Assembly (NCBI GenBank): GCA_025435555.1
Contig: JAIWWG010000008.1
Span: forward strand, 496,001 to 560,000
Source of the DNA: Chytriomyces cf. hyalinus JEL632
Taxonomy: Eukaryota; Chytridiomycota; Chytridiomycetes; Chytridiales; Chytriomycetaceae
Length of the DNA: 64,000 nucleotides
Direction: 5' to 3'
Shown here: piece by piece, positions 23,228-34,635 of the stretch
Position numbering within the stretch: position 1 is the first letter of the stretch
Layout of the letters: each line of letters opens with the position of its first letter
The notes under the pieces: model-generated
The model's input: only the letters and a program-made list of their open reading frames with translations
Databases searched by the model: none
What the model was told of the DNA's origin: nothing
Made by a program: the position numbers and the translations under genes

Positions 23228-24707
23228 ATGGACGCAGCGACTCAGCAATTTGCTCCCTCCTCAGCACCAGCCTCAACTGGATCCAAGTCCAACCACGGTG
23301 AGGGCATTGCCATAACCGCGTACTCCACGCCCTCAACAAAGACCCGTTTGCTGAATCGTCCAACCTCACAGCCAAGAATGCCAAAAGCCCTGATGATGTC
23401 GTGATTGTCGCTGCTGTGCGTTCGCCGCTTTGTAAGGGAGGAAAGGGCGCCTTCAAGGAAACCCACCCCGAGTACATTATGGGAGAGACCTTCAAGGTGA
23501 AAAAACCCGACTTTGTTTCCTCCTGTCGATTTGATGCTTGCTTTCTTAAACTGCTTGTCTTGTGTAATGTGTGTTTTTAGGCTCTTATTGCAAAGACCGG
23601 CATTGACCCAGCCATTGTGCAAGATATCCAGGTCGGCAACGTGCTTATGCCAGGTGCCGGTGTGACCACCGCGAGAATGGCTGCTCTTTACGGGTGAGAC
23701 GCGACTTGATTTCAGTGGAAACCACGCGCGCGTGTTTTAAACTCTTCCAATTTGCTTCATTTTCTTTTTGCGCATACAGAGGATTCCCCAACAGCGTCCC
23801 AGCGTGTGCCGTGAACCGCCAGTGCTCTTCTGGTCTGGCCACTGTTGCCTCGATTGCGGCTCTCATCAAGTCTGGCTACATTGACATTGGAATCGGTGCT
23901 GGTGTCGAGTCCATGTCCATGTACTACGGACCCAACGCCATGCCGACTGACCTGTCGCCAGAAGTCATGAACTACGGACCAGCCGCCGACGTCATGACTC
24001 CAATGGGAACCACTTCCGAGAATGTCGCTGAGCAGTTTGGAGTCACCCGTGCCGAGCAGGACGCGTTTGCCCTTCGCAGTCACACTCTTGCTGCCAAGGC
24101 TGCTAAAGAAGGTCTTTTTGCTGAAGAAATTGTCCCCATCAAATTGGCTGACGGAAAAGTCGTTTCCGCTGACGATGGAATCCGTGTCCCCACTGCTGAG
24201 CTGCTTGCCAAGCTTCGCCCTGCTTTCAAGGAAAACGGAACCTCCACTGCCGGAAACTCTTCTCAGGTGACGGACGGTGCTGCTGCCGTTCTCCTGTGTC
24301 GTCGCTCGTATGCCGAAAAGAAGGGACTGAAGCCTTTGGCCCGTTTCCTGGGATACACTGCTGTCGGTTGCCCACCAACCATCATGGGAGTCGGACCGGC
24401 CCTCGCCATTCCAGACGTCCTTGCTCAAACCGGGCTCTCTATCCAGGACATTGGTGTCTGGGAGATTAACGAAGCTTTCGCATCACAAGCAGTTTACTGT
24501 GTCAAGAAGCTTGGCATTCCCGTTGAGAAGGTGAACCCCAAGGGTGGAGCAATTGCTTTTGGACACCCCATGGGAGCCACGGGCGCAAGACAAGTTGCAA
24601 CTTTGTTGCCAGAACTTCGCCGCAAGAAGGAAAAGTATGGAGTCATTTCCATGTGTGTTGGTATCGGCATGGGAGTTGCTGCTGTTATTGAGAACGAAGT
24701 GTTGTAA
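23228..24707 (+). CDS. POT1: 3-ketoacyl-CoA thiolase, peroxisomal type
   Basis: Four exons (23228-23297, 23372-23496, 23581-23693, 23780-24707) give 411 aa. The enzyme cleaves 3-ketoacyl-CoA to acetyl-CoA and a shortened acyl-CoA in the last step of beta-oxidation. The closest plan is the ACAA1/Pot1 group (GVESMS, MGTTSENVAE, NEAFASQA). The nucleophile Cys is in NRQCSSGL, the His in AFGHPMG and the second Cys in SMCVGIGMG, so all catalytic residues are present. An in-frame stop lies just upstream, which fixes the start. The N-terminus MDAATQQFAPSSAPASTGSK contains no R-L-x5-H-L type PTS2, and the C-terminus ENEVL is not a PTS1, so the compartment is unclear. Confidence 0.94.
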
Positions 24708-25080
24708 AAACACTGGATCTGTGTTTCATGAACGCCGCCTCTTTCTTTCCTATTTTGTCACGTTGTAATAAAAGCGCTAATGGTCTTCCTGTGATTTAAT
24801 TGCGACCTTCGTTCTGTGGCCGCCCTGTCTTGTGCTGTTGACGAGTCGGACGAAACTTCCGGCTTCGATGTGATAACGGGGCCAGCGTGCAGAACAACTC
24901 TGAGATACAAGGCCAACACCGCAGCAGGTGTTGATGCAGCGCAATAAATGACGCGTTTCTGGCAAACACAACACAAACTTGGAAATCGTGAACAGTGGTT
25001 TACTGCAAATCGAGAATATTCCACCATCGCCAAGTGTGGGTGATAACAATATTTTTTGAAAGGAGAAAAAAAAATTATCA
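24708..25080. other. Intergenic, no gene seen
   Basis: Overlapping minus-strand frames here (to 25334) are antisense shadows with low-complexity composition. Confidence 0.45.
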
Positions 25081-25482
25081 ATGAAGGAAACACAACAAAG
25101 CGACACCAGCAGCACCAGAAGCAGCAGCACCGACTCCTTACCCCCCACAACACGCAAGACAGGCTCCCGCAAGCACAAATCCAAATCCCCACTCGACACC
25201 AAAGACGCATCCCGACGCGGCAACAGCAAGAACGCCCACTCAACCACGACACCACCACCAGTATACTCAAACCAGTCATCATCAGTGCGACTTCCTAAAA
25301 TGCATGCATACACGAAAGCCATGGATACACTCAAGGCTAGAATGTCTCCGGAATCATCCTCCGCGGCTCGACTGCGTGCAATGCTGGATTCATGTGTGGA
25401 TGAAATGAAGGGAAGAGTGTGTTTTTACGATCCCAGTAAGCCAAGAGAACAGCGGGATCCGTGTATATGCTTTTGGATTTAG
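25081..25482 (+). CDS. Small hypothetical protein, disordered N-terminus
   Basis: Single exon of 133 aa. The first 75 residues are Ser/Thr/Lys-rich. The C-terminal half looks folded (a predicted helix around MHAYTKAMDTLKARMSPESS) and ends in a Cys/aromatic segment (GRVCFYDPSKP, then DPCICFWI). There is no signal peptide or membrane helix. I do not recognise a family. The ATG follows an A-rich leader and the gene has a T-rich 3' flank. It could be real or chance. The structured end and the clean start favour a gene. Confidence 0.5.
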   Translation: MKETQQSDTSSTRSSSTDSLPPTTRKTGSRKHKSKSPLDTKDASRRGNSKNAHSTTTPPPVYSNQSSSVRLPKMHAYTKAMDTLKARMSPESSSAARLRAMLDSCVDEMKGRVCFYDPSKPREQRDPCICFWI

Positions 25483-25997
25483 AGAGAGAAAATAATATAT
25501 TCTTCCCTCCCTCCCCTTCTCTTTTTTATGTTCTTTATTTAGTTTCTCTTCCTTCATCTTCCCCATGTTTATATACTTTTTGTTTTTGCTGTTTCCCCTC
25601 CTGGTTACATAATTAACGGCCCATATTTACACTCACGTTCTGATTCAAACTTCATTGCAACGAATAACAATATTACTTACACCGAGTCATGCGCATCGAT
25701 CAATACTACGCACACGCTGATTCAACCCGATAATACATCACGCGTTCATGGAAGAAGGGATGCCAGCATTTTCGAAGTTGTTGCGCCGCTGTTGGCGAGA
25801 GAACATGTCGCGACTGCCCATTGCATGTTGCCGCATGGCTTTAAATAAGTGGTCCTTTTTTGCCATGGTTCTGCCACGTGGGAGGTGCTTGTTAACAAAC
25901 TTTCGATTCTCCCCGAACCCAATTCAGTACAGCTATCGCCATCATAACTTCAAACGATTCGGCATTTTCAATGTTTTTTTTTAATAACAACCCAACA
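25483..25997. other. Intergenic between convergent genes
   Basis: T- and C-rich 3' flanks of two convergent genes. Nothing else was seen. Confidence 0.45.
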
Positions 25998-27952
25998 TCA
26001 ACGCCGTCCAGCATTATACTCTTGCCCAGAATTATTCCCACCCACTCCCCCATACCCACCACCACCACCTTGCTGCTGCTGATGTTGCTGTTGCTGTTGG
26101 TGTTGCTGCCGATACACGCCCGCTCCACCAACACCCCCAAACCTCCCCCTCATAGCCGGCGAAAACAACGGGAACGAAATCCTTGACGCTGAAGGTGGCG
26201 GTGGAAGCGGCGGCGCGGCACTAAAATCTGACCCATCATGTCCCGGCGGTGGCGGTGGCGGCGGTGGTGGAACTTGTGGGCGCAACCCACCCCCCATTCG
26301 CGCATCACCAATAACACCCATGGAATTCCCTGCAGGCAGAAATCCGCCTGAATTTGCAACAAACGGTTGCCGATGCATATTCCATGGTTGGTTTGGTGGA
26401 TGTGGAGGAGGCGGAGGTCTTATATGAGGTGGAAGATGTGGTGGTGGTGGGAATGCCATTGGCGGGAGTGGGGGGCTTGAATGATGCCGTTTAAAGACAT
26501 TGGATGCTCGCTCGTCGTAAGGGAACGGCCGTTTCATTTGTCCCTGATCCATGTGCTGAATTGCTCCGTGCATAATTTGGTGAGGAATGAATGCAGTGAC
26601 AGCTGGTGCAATTGGCATCGGAGGCGCCGCTTCTGGTTGCGTCGACAGAGAATGCAATTTTTCAGCGCGCGTGTTTTTACATTCAAAGAATTGGTACCTC
26701 GAATCACCCGTTTTGCGACGAGAGATTTCAGTTCCTCCTCAAGATATGCAGACACCTCCGACAGCTTCATTAAATCGACTTCACTTTCAGGACTATGCAG
26801 CCAATCTGATTGCTGAAAATGCCGAATAATTTGCAGACAAATATCTAAGCAAATACAAGTCCTCGTCGAGTCAACAAAATAATAACCAATAACTAAAATT
26901 AAAAAAACAAACCAACAACGCCAGTCAACCGGCAGAAATAAAGATGCGATAATTTCGGATCCCAGACGATTGGTAACGCAGGACAGTCTTCCACACGGCA
27001 CGCCAGATACAATGCGGCAAGGGCAATAAACTGCGCAGGATATTGTGTCGCAACCAGGGTATAGTAGGATTCGTCAGCCATAAACCACGCTTTTTGGGCA
27101 ACATGTTTCGGAACTACGAAAAATAAGAGAACGATGAGCAAAACCATCACTCCGGGTTTTGAGATGAGAAGCAGCAGTTTTTACCCTCCATCAACTTGGC
27201 AAGCTGCACAATAATTTTGTGGGCAGACTTGATTTGATTGAAATCAAAGCACAGGGTTTCGAGAACGCATCTTTCAATGTGAATGACTCTCCGTTTCTGA
27301 TTTTCCACTTCCTGTGCGCAAAAGAAAATATAAAAGTAAGGAAACGGAGAATTCGAAAAGGGATCGCTGGCTTCGAAACAAAAAAACTAACAGGATCGTC
27401 GTAATCGATTTCGTTTCCGGATAGTGTGTGTAGCCCCAAAATCAAATCGCGCGTCTTTTTGACTGTTTCTTCAAGCTGAAAAAAAAAAAAAAAAAAAAAA
27501 AAAAAGTCAACCGCTTGCGCAACACAGCTGTGCGCAAAAAAAAGGACCGTAAAAACAAACAGCATACTTTGCAAGCCACAAGGACACACGCAATGACAAG
27601 ATCCTCCTGATTATGTTTTGACCGAGAAAACGAGCGAGACTGCACATATCGATTCAAGACCTGCAACGCAGCCGCTTTGGTATGTGCGGGGAATCCTATC
27701 CGAAAAAGAACATGATCGATAAAAAACACGCTCAGTCATGCGACCGAGCACTGGGAGGAAATACAACGACTAACCCATTCGCAAGCATAATCTAACAACA
27801 AGGCGCCCAGCAGCGATTCTGTCCCGTTGCTTGGCATCGTCATCGTTCGTTTCTTGGTTGATGGCTGGGCTGCTCTGGAGGGCCGTGGAGGTGAAGAAGA
27901 GCGGAGTCACGATTTCGTTCTCGTCTTCGGTTGGTGCTGGTTCCATCTCCAC
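25998..27952 (-). CDS. CTK2: Ctk2/cyclin-K-like cyclin of RNA polymerase II CTD kinase
   Basis: Seven exons (27952-27775, 27695-27568, 27475-27392, 27311-27185, 27113-26913, 26844-26698, 26632-25998) give 499 aa, with all phases consistent. Such cyclins activate the CTD kinase that phosphorylates Ser2 of RNA polymerase II in the nucleus. The first cyclin box (about 60-170) holds AAALQVLNRYV, VLVACKLEETVKKTRDLI and EVENQKRRVIHIERCVLETL, which is the Ctk2 signature. The second box (about 180-285) holds QFIALAALYLACRVED. The last 210 residues are Pro-, Gly- and Gln-rich with several PPPPPP runs and an RGRFGG element, unlike short yeast Ctk2, and suggest phase-separating or RNA-associated behaviour (inference). 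One donor near 26912 could instead be a GC site; GTTTGT was preferred. Confidence 0.85.
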
Positions 27953-28058
27953 TTTTTGCTTTTTTGTTTATTTTTACTGTTTAATAAATATTTACTTGGA
28001 GTAAATATTTATGCACAGGACAACAGCGGTATCATTCTTGGCACAACAAACTCCTGAA

Positions 28059-28226
28059 ATGGATGCAAGACGAACTGAAGCAGTTTTGCAATTGCCCCCA
28101 AACAATCGAGACATTGCAGTGGAGCATCTTAAAAAGCGAAGGGATCCGGAAAAAATAAAACAAAAAAAAAAAAAAAAGCATAACCAACCAGTACAAGGAA
28201 CAGATGGAATTTCTCAAACTGACTAA
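28059..28226 (+). CDS. Very small hypothetical ORF
   Basis: 55 codons (MDARRTEAVLQLPPNNRDIA) running through a run of A into a Gln-rich end. The first 36 residues look protein-like. An alternative frame after the A run gives YKEQMEFLKLTKQFV and a stop, so length variation of the A tract would switch the end. The family is unknown. The flanks 27953-28058 and 28227-28592 hold nothing clear. Confidence 0.25.
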   Translation: MDARRTEAVLQLPPNNRDIAVEHLKKRRDPEKIKQKKKKKHNQPVQGTDGISQTD

Positions 28227-28592
28227 ACAATTTGTTTAGCTCGTCAAGTAAAATTAAAATGGCATAATCCAAAACATGAACAAAATTTTTTAATTTTTTT
28301 CCGGTCGCCGTTTTCTCGGATTTGGAGGTTTTTAACAAAAAATGAGGCCTGCAAGAACTGGCGCGAACAAACTATATCCATCCAGTCACTGCAAACACCA
28401 CGCATCCTTAGTGGGTGCAGCTTGCTACTCCTCTGTCTCCGTCTCTCTCGTATATTGGAAGAGAGTTGCACCCTTGCCAAACAAAATTCCAATAGTTACC
28501 TTTACGTAGGTTCCAAAATAATTTCGTTCATGATACTTCAAAGAAAATGAGAAACCGCCGCAAGTTCTATCCCCTTTTTGCTCTCCAAACTG

Positions 28593-28601
28593 AATAAAAA
28601 G
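28593..28601 (+). promoter_or_regulatory. TATA-like box of secreted gene at 28662
   Basis: The sequence aataaaaag lies about 65 bases before the start codon. Confidence 0.5.
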
Positions 28602-28661
28602 GGTGCCAATACCGCCTTTGACTCCTCACCAAAACAAAAAGACCCCACACACAAACTGAAA

Positions 28662-29966
28662 ATGAAGCTCATTCTCATCTCCACCCTTCTCACGGCCCTC
28701 GCTCAAGCAGCTCCACAAGTTCCCACAGTTGGTCTCGGCTCCAGCTGCGGCGGCTTCGTCTCGAACGGGGCCCCAGTTTGCGGACAAGGCCTTATTTGCA
28801 CACAACCCCCTGTCCAACCAGGCCAGCCCGTAATTGCTGATCTCCCAGGAACATGCCAATACCCATCCAATGGGAACAACAACAACAATAATGGCGCATC
28901 ATACGTCGCTGGTGAAGGCCAGACTTGCAACGGCAGCATCCAAAACGGAGCCATCTGCGGACCGGGCCTTCAATGCGAGGTGCCACGGATTGGCGCCAAC
29001 GGAGTTTGCAAGCGCGTTCCTGGCAACACGGGAGTTGTGAACCCGCCTACCAACGGCAACACTCAAGTGTACAACAACAACAACAATAACGGCGGGATCA
29101 TCTTCAACAACGGTGGCGTCACTTGCAACGGACAATACGTGGCGCCCATCGCACACGTACAAACCATTGCAACCAGCTGCGGCATCCAGCCAACTGTATG
29201 CGGCGGAATCATTGAATCAATCGGCCGCTTATCAAGCTCAAGCAGCTACGAATCAAGCTGCACAACAATCGCCAGGCAATACAACGTGGAACCAAAAGTG
29301 ATTGTCCAAGTCGCAAGTCAATGCAAACCTTTCTTTAGAGACCAAAAATCGTTCTACACCATTTACGATACCATCTCTGGCTACGGAAACAAGTACGGAA
29401 TCGCTACTACCCAAGTCTCAAGACCTCTTCCCTACAGCGGCATTTACTCCGTCACAGTCTCACCCCAAGTGTACCCAATGTTCCCAAAACTATGCGGCAA
29501 CCTCGGCATCCAACCAAGCTACGGCAACCTCCTGTGGAAAAACGTAATCGGCAGCCGCAGTTACGGCTCCTACTTTCCCAAATACTGCCGCGCAGCCAAC
29601 GTGGACGCAATTGAAGGACAAAACGCTACATTCGAACTCGTGTCATACATCTCCGACAAAAAGGAGACTGTAACAAGCGCCGAAAACTTGTCAACTTTCA
29701 TCCGCGATGCAGCCACAAACTTTGATTTAACACCAGAACATGTCGTTAAATTATCTGCCGGTGTTGCTGAGGCAATGAATGTGACTGGACTCACGAATGG
29801 GACTGCGTTTGAAGCGTTCAATTTGATTGCTGCGGCGTCGGCGGCTGCCACGGCTGAACCCGGTGCAAGTGAGGAAGCTGGTGGTTTGGAGATGAAAAAC
29901 AGTGGGTCTGTTGTTGCTGTGGCGTCGAGTTTGGTTATTGCCAGTATTTTCATCGTTTTTGCATAA
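28662..29966 (+). CDS. Secreted, probably GPI-anchored Cys-rich protein of the module family
   Basis: Single exon, 434 aa. It has a signal peptide (MKLILISTLLTALAQA), then two Cys-rich repeats (CGGFVSNGAPVCGQGLIC and CNGSIQNGAICGPGLQC) joined by Asn runs. At least two copies of the shared helical module follow: one around NVEPKVIVQVASQCKPFF, one near the end (LTPEHVVKLSAGVAEAMN, then NGTAFEAF). It ends in a hydrophobic tail after a small-residue region, the layout of a GPI signal. The block with SYGSYFPKYCRAANVD is also found in the genes at 42549 and 49871. An ATG 84 bp upstream is in frame, but the inner ATG starts the signal peptide. Function is probably cell-surface or adhesion; this is inference. 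Confidence 0.85.
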   Translation: MKLILISTLLTALAQAAPQVPTVGLGSSCGGFVSNGAPVCGQGLICTQPPVQPGQPVIADLPGTCQYPSNGNNNNNNGASYVAGEGQTCNGSIQNGAICGPGLQCEVPRIGANGVCKRVPGNTGVVNPPTNGNTQVYNNNNNNGGIIFNNGGVTCNGQYVAPIAHVQTIATSCGIQPTVCGGIIESIGRLSSSSSYESSCTTIARQYNVEPKVIVQVASQCKPFFRDQKSFYTIYDTISGYGNKYGIATTQVSRPLPYSGIYSVTVSPQVYPMFPKLCGNLGIQPSYGNLLWKNVIGSRSYGSYFPKYCRAANVDAIEGQNATFELVSYISDKKETVTSAENLSTFIRDAATNFDLTPEHVVKLSAGVAEAMNVTGLTNGTAFEAFNLIAAASAAATAEPGASEEAGGLEMKNSGSVVAVASSLVIASIFIVFA

Positions 29967-30637
29967 ACACCAGCGTCTCGGTCAATAAAAAATCATCAGC
30001 ATCTTTATATAAGTATTCACTCTGTCTTACGTTTCATTATAGTATATTCAGGTGTAGAATAGCACGGTAACCCTGAAGTTGAAGGTAGTGAATAAATTTT
30101 GGAGACACGCCCCTCCAATCAGTTTAACATGCCAGTATATGCCATATTATTCTGATACAGCTCCATTTGAGATGTTTTCTTTACGGTAGAACAGCCCTGG
30201 CTGAACCCCAAAGTATAAGAGGCGTTTACCAGAATTGCGCTGGTGTATACGCAAGAGAAAAGATTACGAGTTCCTTCGGCACAGCAGCACGCGCCAATTC
30301 TTGGGGCCAAAGATCCATGAATTCATATTACGGCAGTTTAGTAAGCTTGGGCATCATTCATGTGATGTAAAAACATGTGTGTTGAACCAGGAATGACAAT
30401 TATTTGTCACCGAAATATCACGCAAAAGGAGACCCATGCCATGAATGAAACTAAATTTTGCTTATCACCGAATCTTATTCAAAAAAACCTTTCACGAATG
30501 AATCTGTACTGCCTCTTACGCGACGGCAACAAAAGTCATTCAATCCACTCAATAAAAGGGCCTCGCTCGCTGCCTTACCAAAAACAGAAAAAAACATCCG
30601 ACGCATTCTGCATCTCTTTCTGCGTCGCCCTTCCAAC
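29967..30637. other. Intergenic with promoter of the gene at 30638
   Basis: No gene was seen. A TATA-like aataaaagg lies at 30551-30559. Confidence 0.45.
30551..30559 (+). promoter_or_regulatory. TATA-like box of secreted gene at 30638
   Basis: The sequence aataaaagg lies about 80 bases before the ATG. Confidence 0.5.
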
Positions 30638-32083
30638 ATGCAACTCCTCAGCATTCTCCTCATCGCCGCTGCATCTCCAGTCTTTTGTACGCAAGTGAAC
30701 CAACAACAAAACCAGGGCCAAATCCAAATCGCCGGCGGACAAGTGCAGCAAATCAGCAACAACAACGGCCGATCATCGCAACAATTTGGCAACCAGCAAA
30801 TACGCGGTCAAGTGAATCGCAACAAGAATCGGAACCAAGTGTTCCAACAAGGAGGACAACAGGTTTCCGTAAGTTGGAACAACCAAGGGCTCCGATGGGG
30901 ACAGAATGTCGTGGTATCGAACCAGGTGCTCGGATCCTGGGGTCGCCAGTGGAATCTTGGTAGCCAACAAGTTGGACAAATCATTTCTCAAATGGTATCT
31001 CTACCAATCCAATCCAACATCCTGGTTGGATGCCGCCAAATCTGCCGCACCCAACGCATACCAATGGTCGCCATCGTTCAAATTGCGCGTTCCTGCCGCA
31101 GCCACATCATCACCCAGAAACGCGTGCGCGTCATCCCACGTCACCACATGCTCATCATCAATAGCGCCGCAAACGTGTTTATCCAGCAACAACGCGTTGT
31201 AAGAAGACAGCAAGTCGTTATTGTGCAGCGACCTCCTGTACGCGTGCAAGTGACGCGGATCGTGATTGTTCAAAAAGTTGTGCAAAGAGTGCAGGTTGTC
31301 ACGAGGAGACTGCGCATCAGCGAGAGTAGCATGGGTTGGTTGATGCCGTACATTATGGGAAACATGGTCAATTGGGGATGCTGTGGCGCCGAGAGCATCG
31401 ATGGATTCAGCGGCGCTATCGGCTACAAGCGTGACGATGACACGGGGATGATGGACATGGCCGTCAAGATGGCAAACGATGCCGACATGCAAGGCGGTAT
31501 GGCCTCAGTCCTGGAAATGCTGTCTGACAAAGCCTCCATGCTGAGCACTGCTTCAACCTCCGAATCCCAGCAAATGATTGCCAACGCTGCAAAAGAAATG
31601 AAAATGTCCGAAATGGCCATCACAAACATTTGCGCCGCCACTGCTTCAGCAATGCTTACTTCAAACATGACGGCTGGATCTGAGCTTGACGCAATGGTCA
31701 ACTGCGCCACTTCCAAGGACGAGACATTTATTCCAATGGAGCAGATCAACAAGTTGTCGGCCGGTGAGGTGATGGGGGCATCAGATGCTAGCACCAGCAG
31801 TAACCCTGACTCTGCTGCAAGTTCCAGTTCATCCGTGTCCCAGACGGTGCCAACATTGACCTCGGATGACGCCATGTCCAGCACCCAGCCAGCTTTGACC
31901 AGCATTGAGAGCGCCTTGACGACGGCATCCGCTTCTACTGCTCAACAAATGACGACTGGTGCCACTGTCCCTCGGTACACGACTGTGAACGTCGCGCCTC
32001 CCTCCAAGCTGCAAGCAAGCGGAACCAACGCCATGGTCGCGTCGGTGTTACTATCTGCTATTATTTCGGCTCTTGCCATCTGA
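30638..32083 (+). CDS. Secreted Gln/Asn-rich and Val/Arg-rich protein of the module family
   Basis: Single exon, 481 aa from the ATG that opens the signal peptide MQLLSILLIAAASPVFC. Residues 20-95 are Gln/Asn-rich. A module copy follows (RIPMVAIVQIARSCRSH), then about 90 residues of alternating Val/Ile with Arg/Gln (QVVIVQRPPVRVQVTRIVIV), which should form beta strands. A WGCCG motif comes next, shared with the gene at 32821, then a Met/Ala/Ser-rich helical part with the second module (EMKMSEMAITNICAATA), a Ser/Thr-rich stalk and a hydrophobic C-terminus. The longer frame to 30458 has no signal sequence and is rejected. It is a likely wall or surface protein. No enzymatic motif is seen. Confidence 0.83.
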   Translation: MQLLSILLIAAASPVFCTQVNQQQNQGQIQIAGGQVQQISNNNGRSSQQFGNQQIRGQVNRNKNRNQVFQQGGQQVSVSWNNQGLRWGQNVVVSNQVLGSWGRQWNLGSQQVGQIISQMVSLPIQSNILVGCRQICRTQRIPMVAIVQIARSCRSHIITQKRVRVIPRHHMLIINSAANVFIQQQRVVRRQQVVIVQRPPVRVQVTRIVIVQKVVQRVQVVTRRLRISESSMGWLMPYIMGNMVNWGCCGAESIDGFSGAIGYKRDDDTGMMDMAVKMANDADMQGGMASVLEMLSDKASMLSTASTSESQQMIANAAKEMKMSEMAITNICAATASAMLTSNMTAGSELDAMVNCATSKDETFIPMEQINKLSAGEVMGASDASTSSNPDSAASSSSSVSQTVPTLTSDDAMSSTQPALTSIESALTTASASTAQQMTTGATVPRYTTVNVAPPSKLQASGTNAMVASVLLSAIISALAI

Positions 32084-32820
32084 TCCTCTTTCAAAGTCCG
32101 TCATTTGTAATTCCACGTTTGTTTCTTTTTTCATGTTCTGGAAGTGCACTGTGTACAAAAACCAAATACAAAACCTCGTTTATTCCAATTTCATTTGCGC
32201 TGTTATTAATTTTTATTTTAAGGGTAGAGTTTTGAATGAGCAGTGCAAGTGTTAAACGCGTATGTGAAATGTCAAGAATGGGATTGTGTGCTGGTGCTGT
32301 GCTTCGTTTGCTGTCTTTATTTTCTTCCCTTTAAACACTGCGCACATCAGCGTCTCCCTCAGGCAGTGCCCGCATCTGCTGCGAGAACAACTCGTTGTTA
32401 TATCCTCTCTCTCTGTATAATGCACGCTGTAACACGATGAGATTGGGTTCGGCAGAGTTAGTGTTGCTGCGATTTCAGACCACAAACGCATAAAAAAGCA
32501 CCGACACCCAAACTTGGCTTATCGTAGCACTCAACAGCACAGAAATCTGATTCGTAGCATATAATAAGCACATAATAATAATGCCCAATAATGAGAAAAA
32601 CATTCCAAGAACGTGGATGACTTTTGCCCCAAATTTCATGAACAACAAAAAATCCACTTTCGTTTGTTCATAATGACTTCCAGCAACCATGCACGCGAGC
32701 AACTACTTAAACAGCACCCACCCACCTTCCTCCATCCCATCAAAGCTCAGTGCATCCCACTTCCAATAGCATCTACTTCTTAATAGCATTCCTCAGCATC
32801 CCATCCATCCATCCCATCAA
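32084..32820. other. Intergenic, no gene seen
   Basis: A minus-strand 75-residue frame at 32475-32702 is hydrophobic but has no start context or homologue nearby. It is left out. Confidence 0.4.
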
Positions 32821-34635
32821 ATGCTCTACCTCCAACTCGCATGTGTCTGCCTCGCTGCCCTCTCGCACGCAATGCCAGCCGGTCTGGCCGCCCGTCAATC
32901 CTCAGAACTTTCTGAAAACTCTTCCTCCGGCGAGAACATTTCCTCCGATGGATTCCCAATCAACTCGCTCGGCGGTTCCGGATCCGAAGAAGAGTTGCTT
33001 GGAGAGAATGAAATCGTTGGTTCCGAAGGTGAAGGCGAAGTCCGTCTCAACGAGGAAGGTCCCATCCGCAGCATCAACAGCAACAGCAACTCGGAAGAAT
33101 CCCGATTGAACGAGGAATTGATCCGCAACGGCGAGTCTGGCCAGATTGTCCGAGAATCCGGCAGCCGCATCTTCGAAGGCGAAGGCTCCTCAAGCCCAAG
33201 CATCATTCGAGGAGAGAACAGCGGCGCCGTCGACAGAGAAGGAAGAATCCTCGTCAACGGCGGCCAAAACAGCATCGAGAGCAGTGAAATCGGATCTGAA
33301 CTCGACAACCTCGAATACGTGAACGGATTCCAATTCGGCGGGCGCATGGTCCTCGACAGCAACTTTATCAACGAGCTTTCTTCATCGTTCCCAGGAATGA
33401 ATTACGTGTCTGTCGGCAACGTCATCAACGACCTCACTCGTCTCCGCATGCGCACGAATTTGATGGAAGGATGCCGCAGAATCTCGCAACAACGCCGCAT
33501 TAAGCTTATTGTCGTTGTTCGTATTGCAAACAGTTGTATGCGTCGTATGCAAGTTCGCCGAGTCCGTGTCAACTCGCACCCAATGGTCATCTTCCGCACC
33601 ATTGGACACGGAATGCTGCGCCCAAGAGTAGTCCGTACCCAGACCCAGAGAGTTGTTCGAGTTGTTATTGTTCAGCGCGTCCAAACCCGTATCCAGAACG
33701 TGTGCAGGGTATGTATTTTTCAACTTCCTGGCCATTTTGTTCAATCAACATCAACTGACAAATCATTCCATTTCAAATAATGACAGACTCTCCGCATCTC
33801 CCCAGAAATCGGATCCCGCTGCGTCCAACGTATCCTTGTCAACATGGGATCATGGGGCTGCTGCGGAAACTCCATCTCTTCCAACCGCGAATCTAACTCA
33901 AACCGAATCCTCCTCTCTGGCCGTGACACCACCACTGACATTGACGTCAACTCCACGGAAATTCAAACCATGGCCCTCGACATGATTGAAGGCCTCCAAA
34001 ACTCAATCACAAAGCTCAGCGGCATGACTGAAGAAGGTGCAATGGAATGGTCCACCGGTTTCGCCAAGGAAATGAAAGTTCCACAAGAAATGGTTTCCAA
34101 CATTGCTTCTGAACTGATTAACTCCATGATGGAGGGTAACGCTGTGACTGGTGAAGCGTTCGATGCCATGTCCAATGTTGCGCTTGCCAAGATGGATGTT
34201 ATGGCTGAACCAATGGCCGATGGAATGATGATGGCTGCCGAAGAAATGCCCACTGCTGAGGAAATGGCCGCTGCTGAAAAGGCTGACGCTGCCCCCAAGG
34301 CTGCTCCAGCCGCTCCAGTTAAGGAGAAGAAACCCGTCGAGGAAGTGAAGCCAACAACTGCCGCCGCTGAAGTCAAGACTGAAGAAAAGAAGGCTGCTGC
34401 CACCACCGAAGAAGCGAAACCCCAGGAAAAAGCCGCCGACGCCAACGCTGAGCAAATGATGGCCAACATGAACCGCAACGCCGCTGTCCCAGCTGCCGCC
34501 ATGGACTCTACAACCATGTCCATGATGCCCAAGGCGACTGAAAGCACGATGGCCATGCAAGCGAACCTGCTTTCTGGGTCATTCAAGGTTGCCACGTCTG
34601 CCGCGGCTGCCGTGGTTGCCTTTATGCTCTTTTAA
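32821..34635 (+). CDS. Secreted Ser/Glu-rich protein of the module family
   Basis: Two exons (32821-33708, 33787-34635) with a 78-bp phase-0 intron give 578 aa. It has a signal peptide (MLYLQLACVCLAALSHAMPA). An acidic Ser/Glu/Asn-rich region (about 25-160) follows. Then comes the Val/Ile-Arg beta-like block seen at 30638 (RRIKLIVVVRIANSC, RVVRVVIVQRVQTRIQ), the motif MGSWGCCG, and the C-terminal helical module (KVPQEMVSNIASELINSM, then VTGEAFDAM). An Ala/Lys/Glu-rich stalk with Met and a hydrophobic end complete it. The layout is that of the 30638 and 35545 products, so these three form a subfamily made by local duplication. Function is unknown; cell surface is inferred. Confidence 0.85.

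Noticed and set aside
24758-25334. Minus-strand frames of 174 and 185 codons with Cys runs
   Set aside because: Low-complexity antisense of the small plus-strand gene. No domain, and the frames overlap each other.
32475-32702. Hydrophobic 75-codon minus-strand frame
   Set aside because: No promoter, no homologue in the window and no splice partners. AT-rich intergenic sequence gives such frames by chance.
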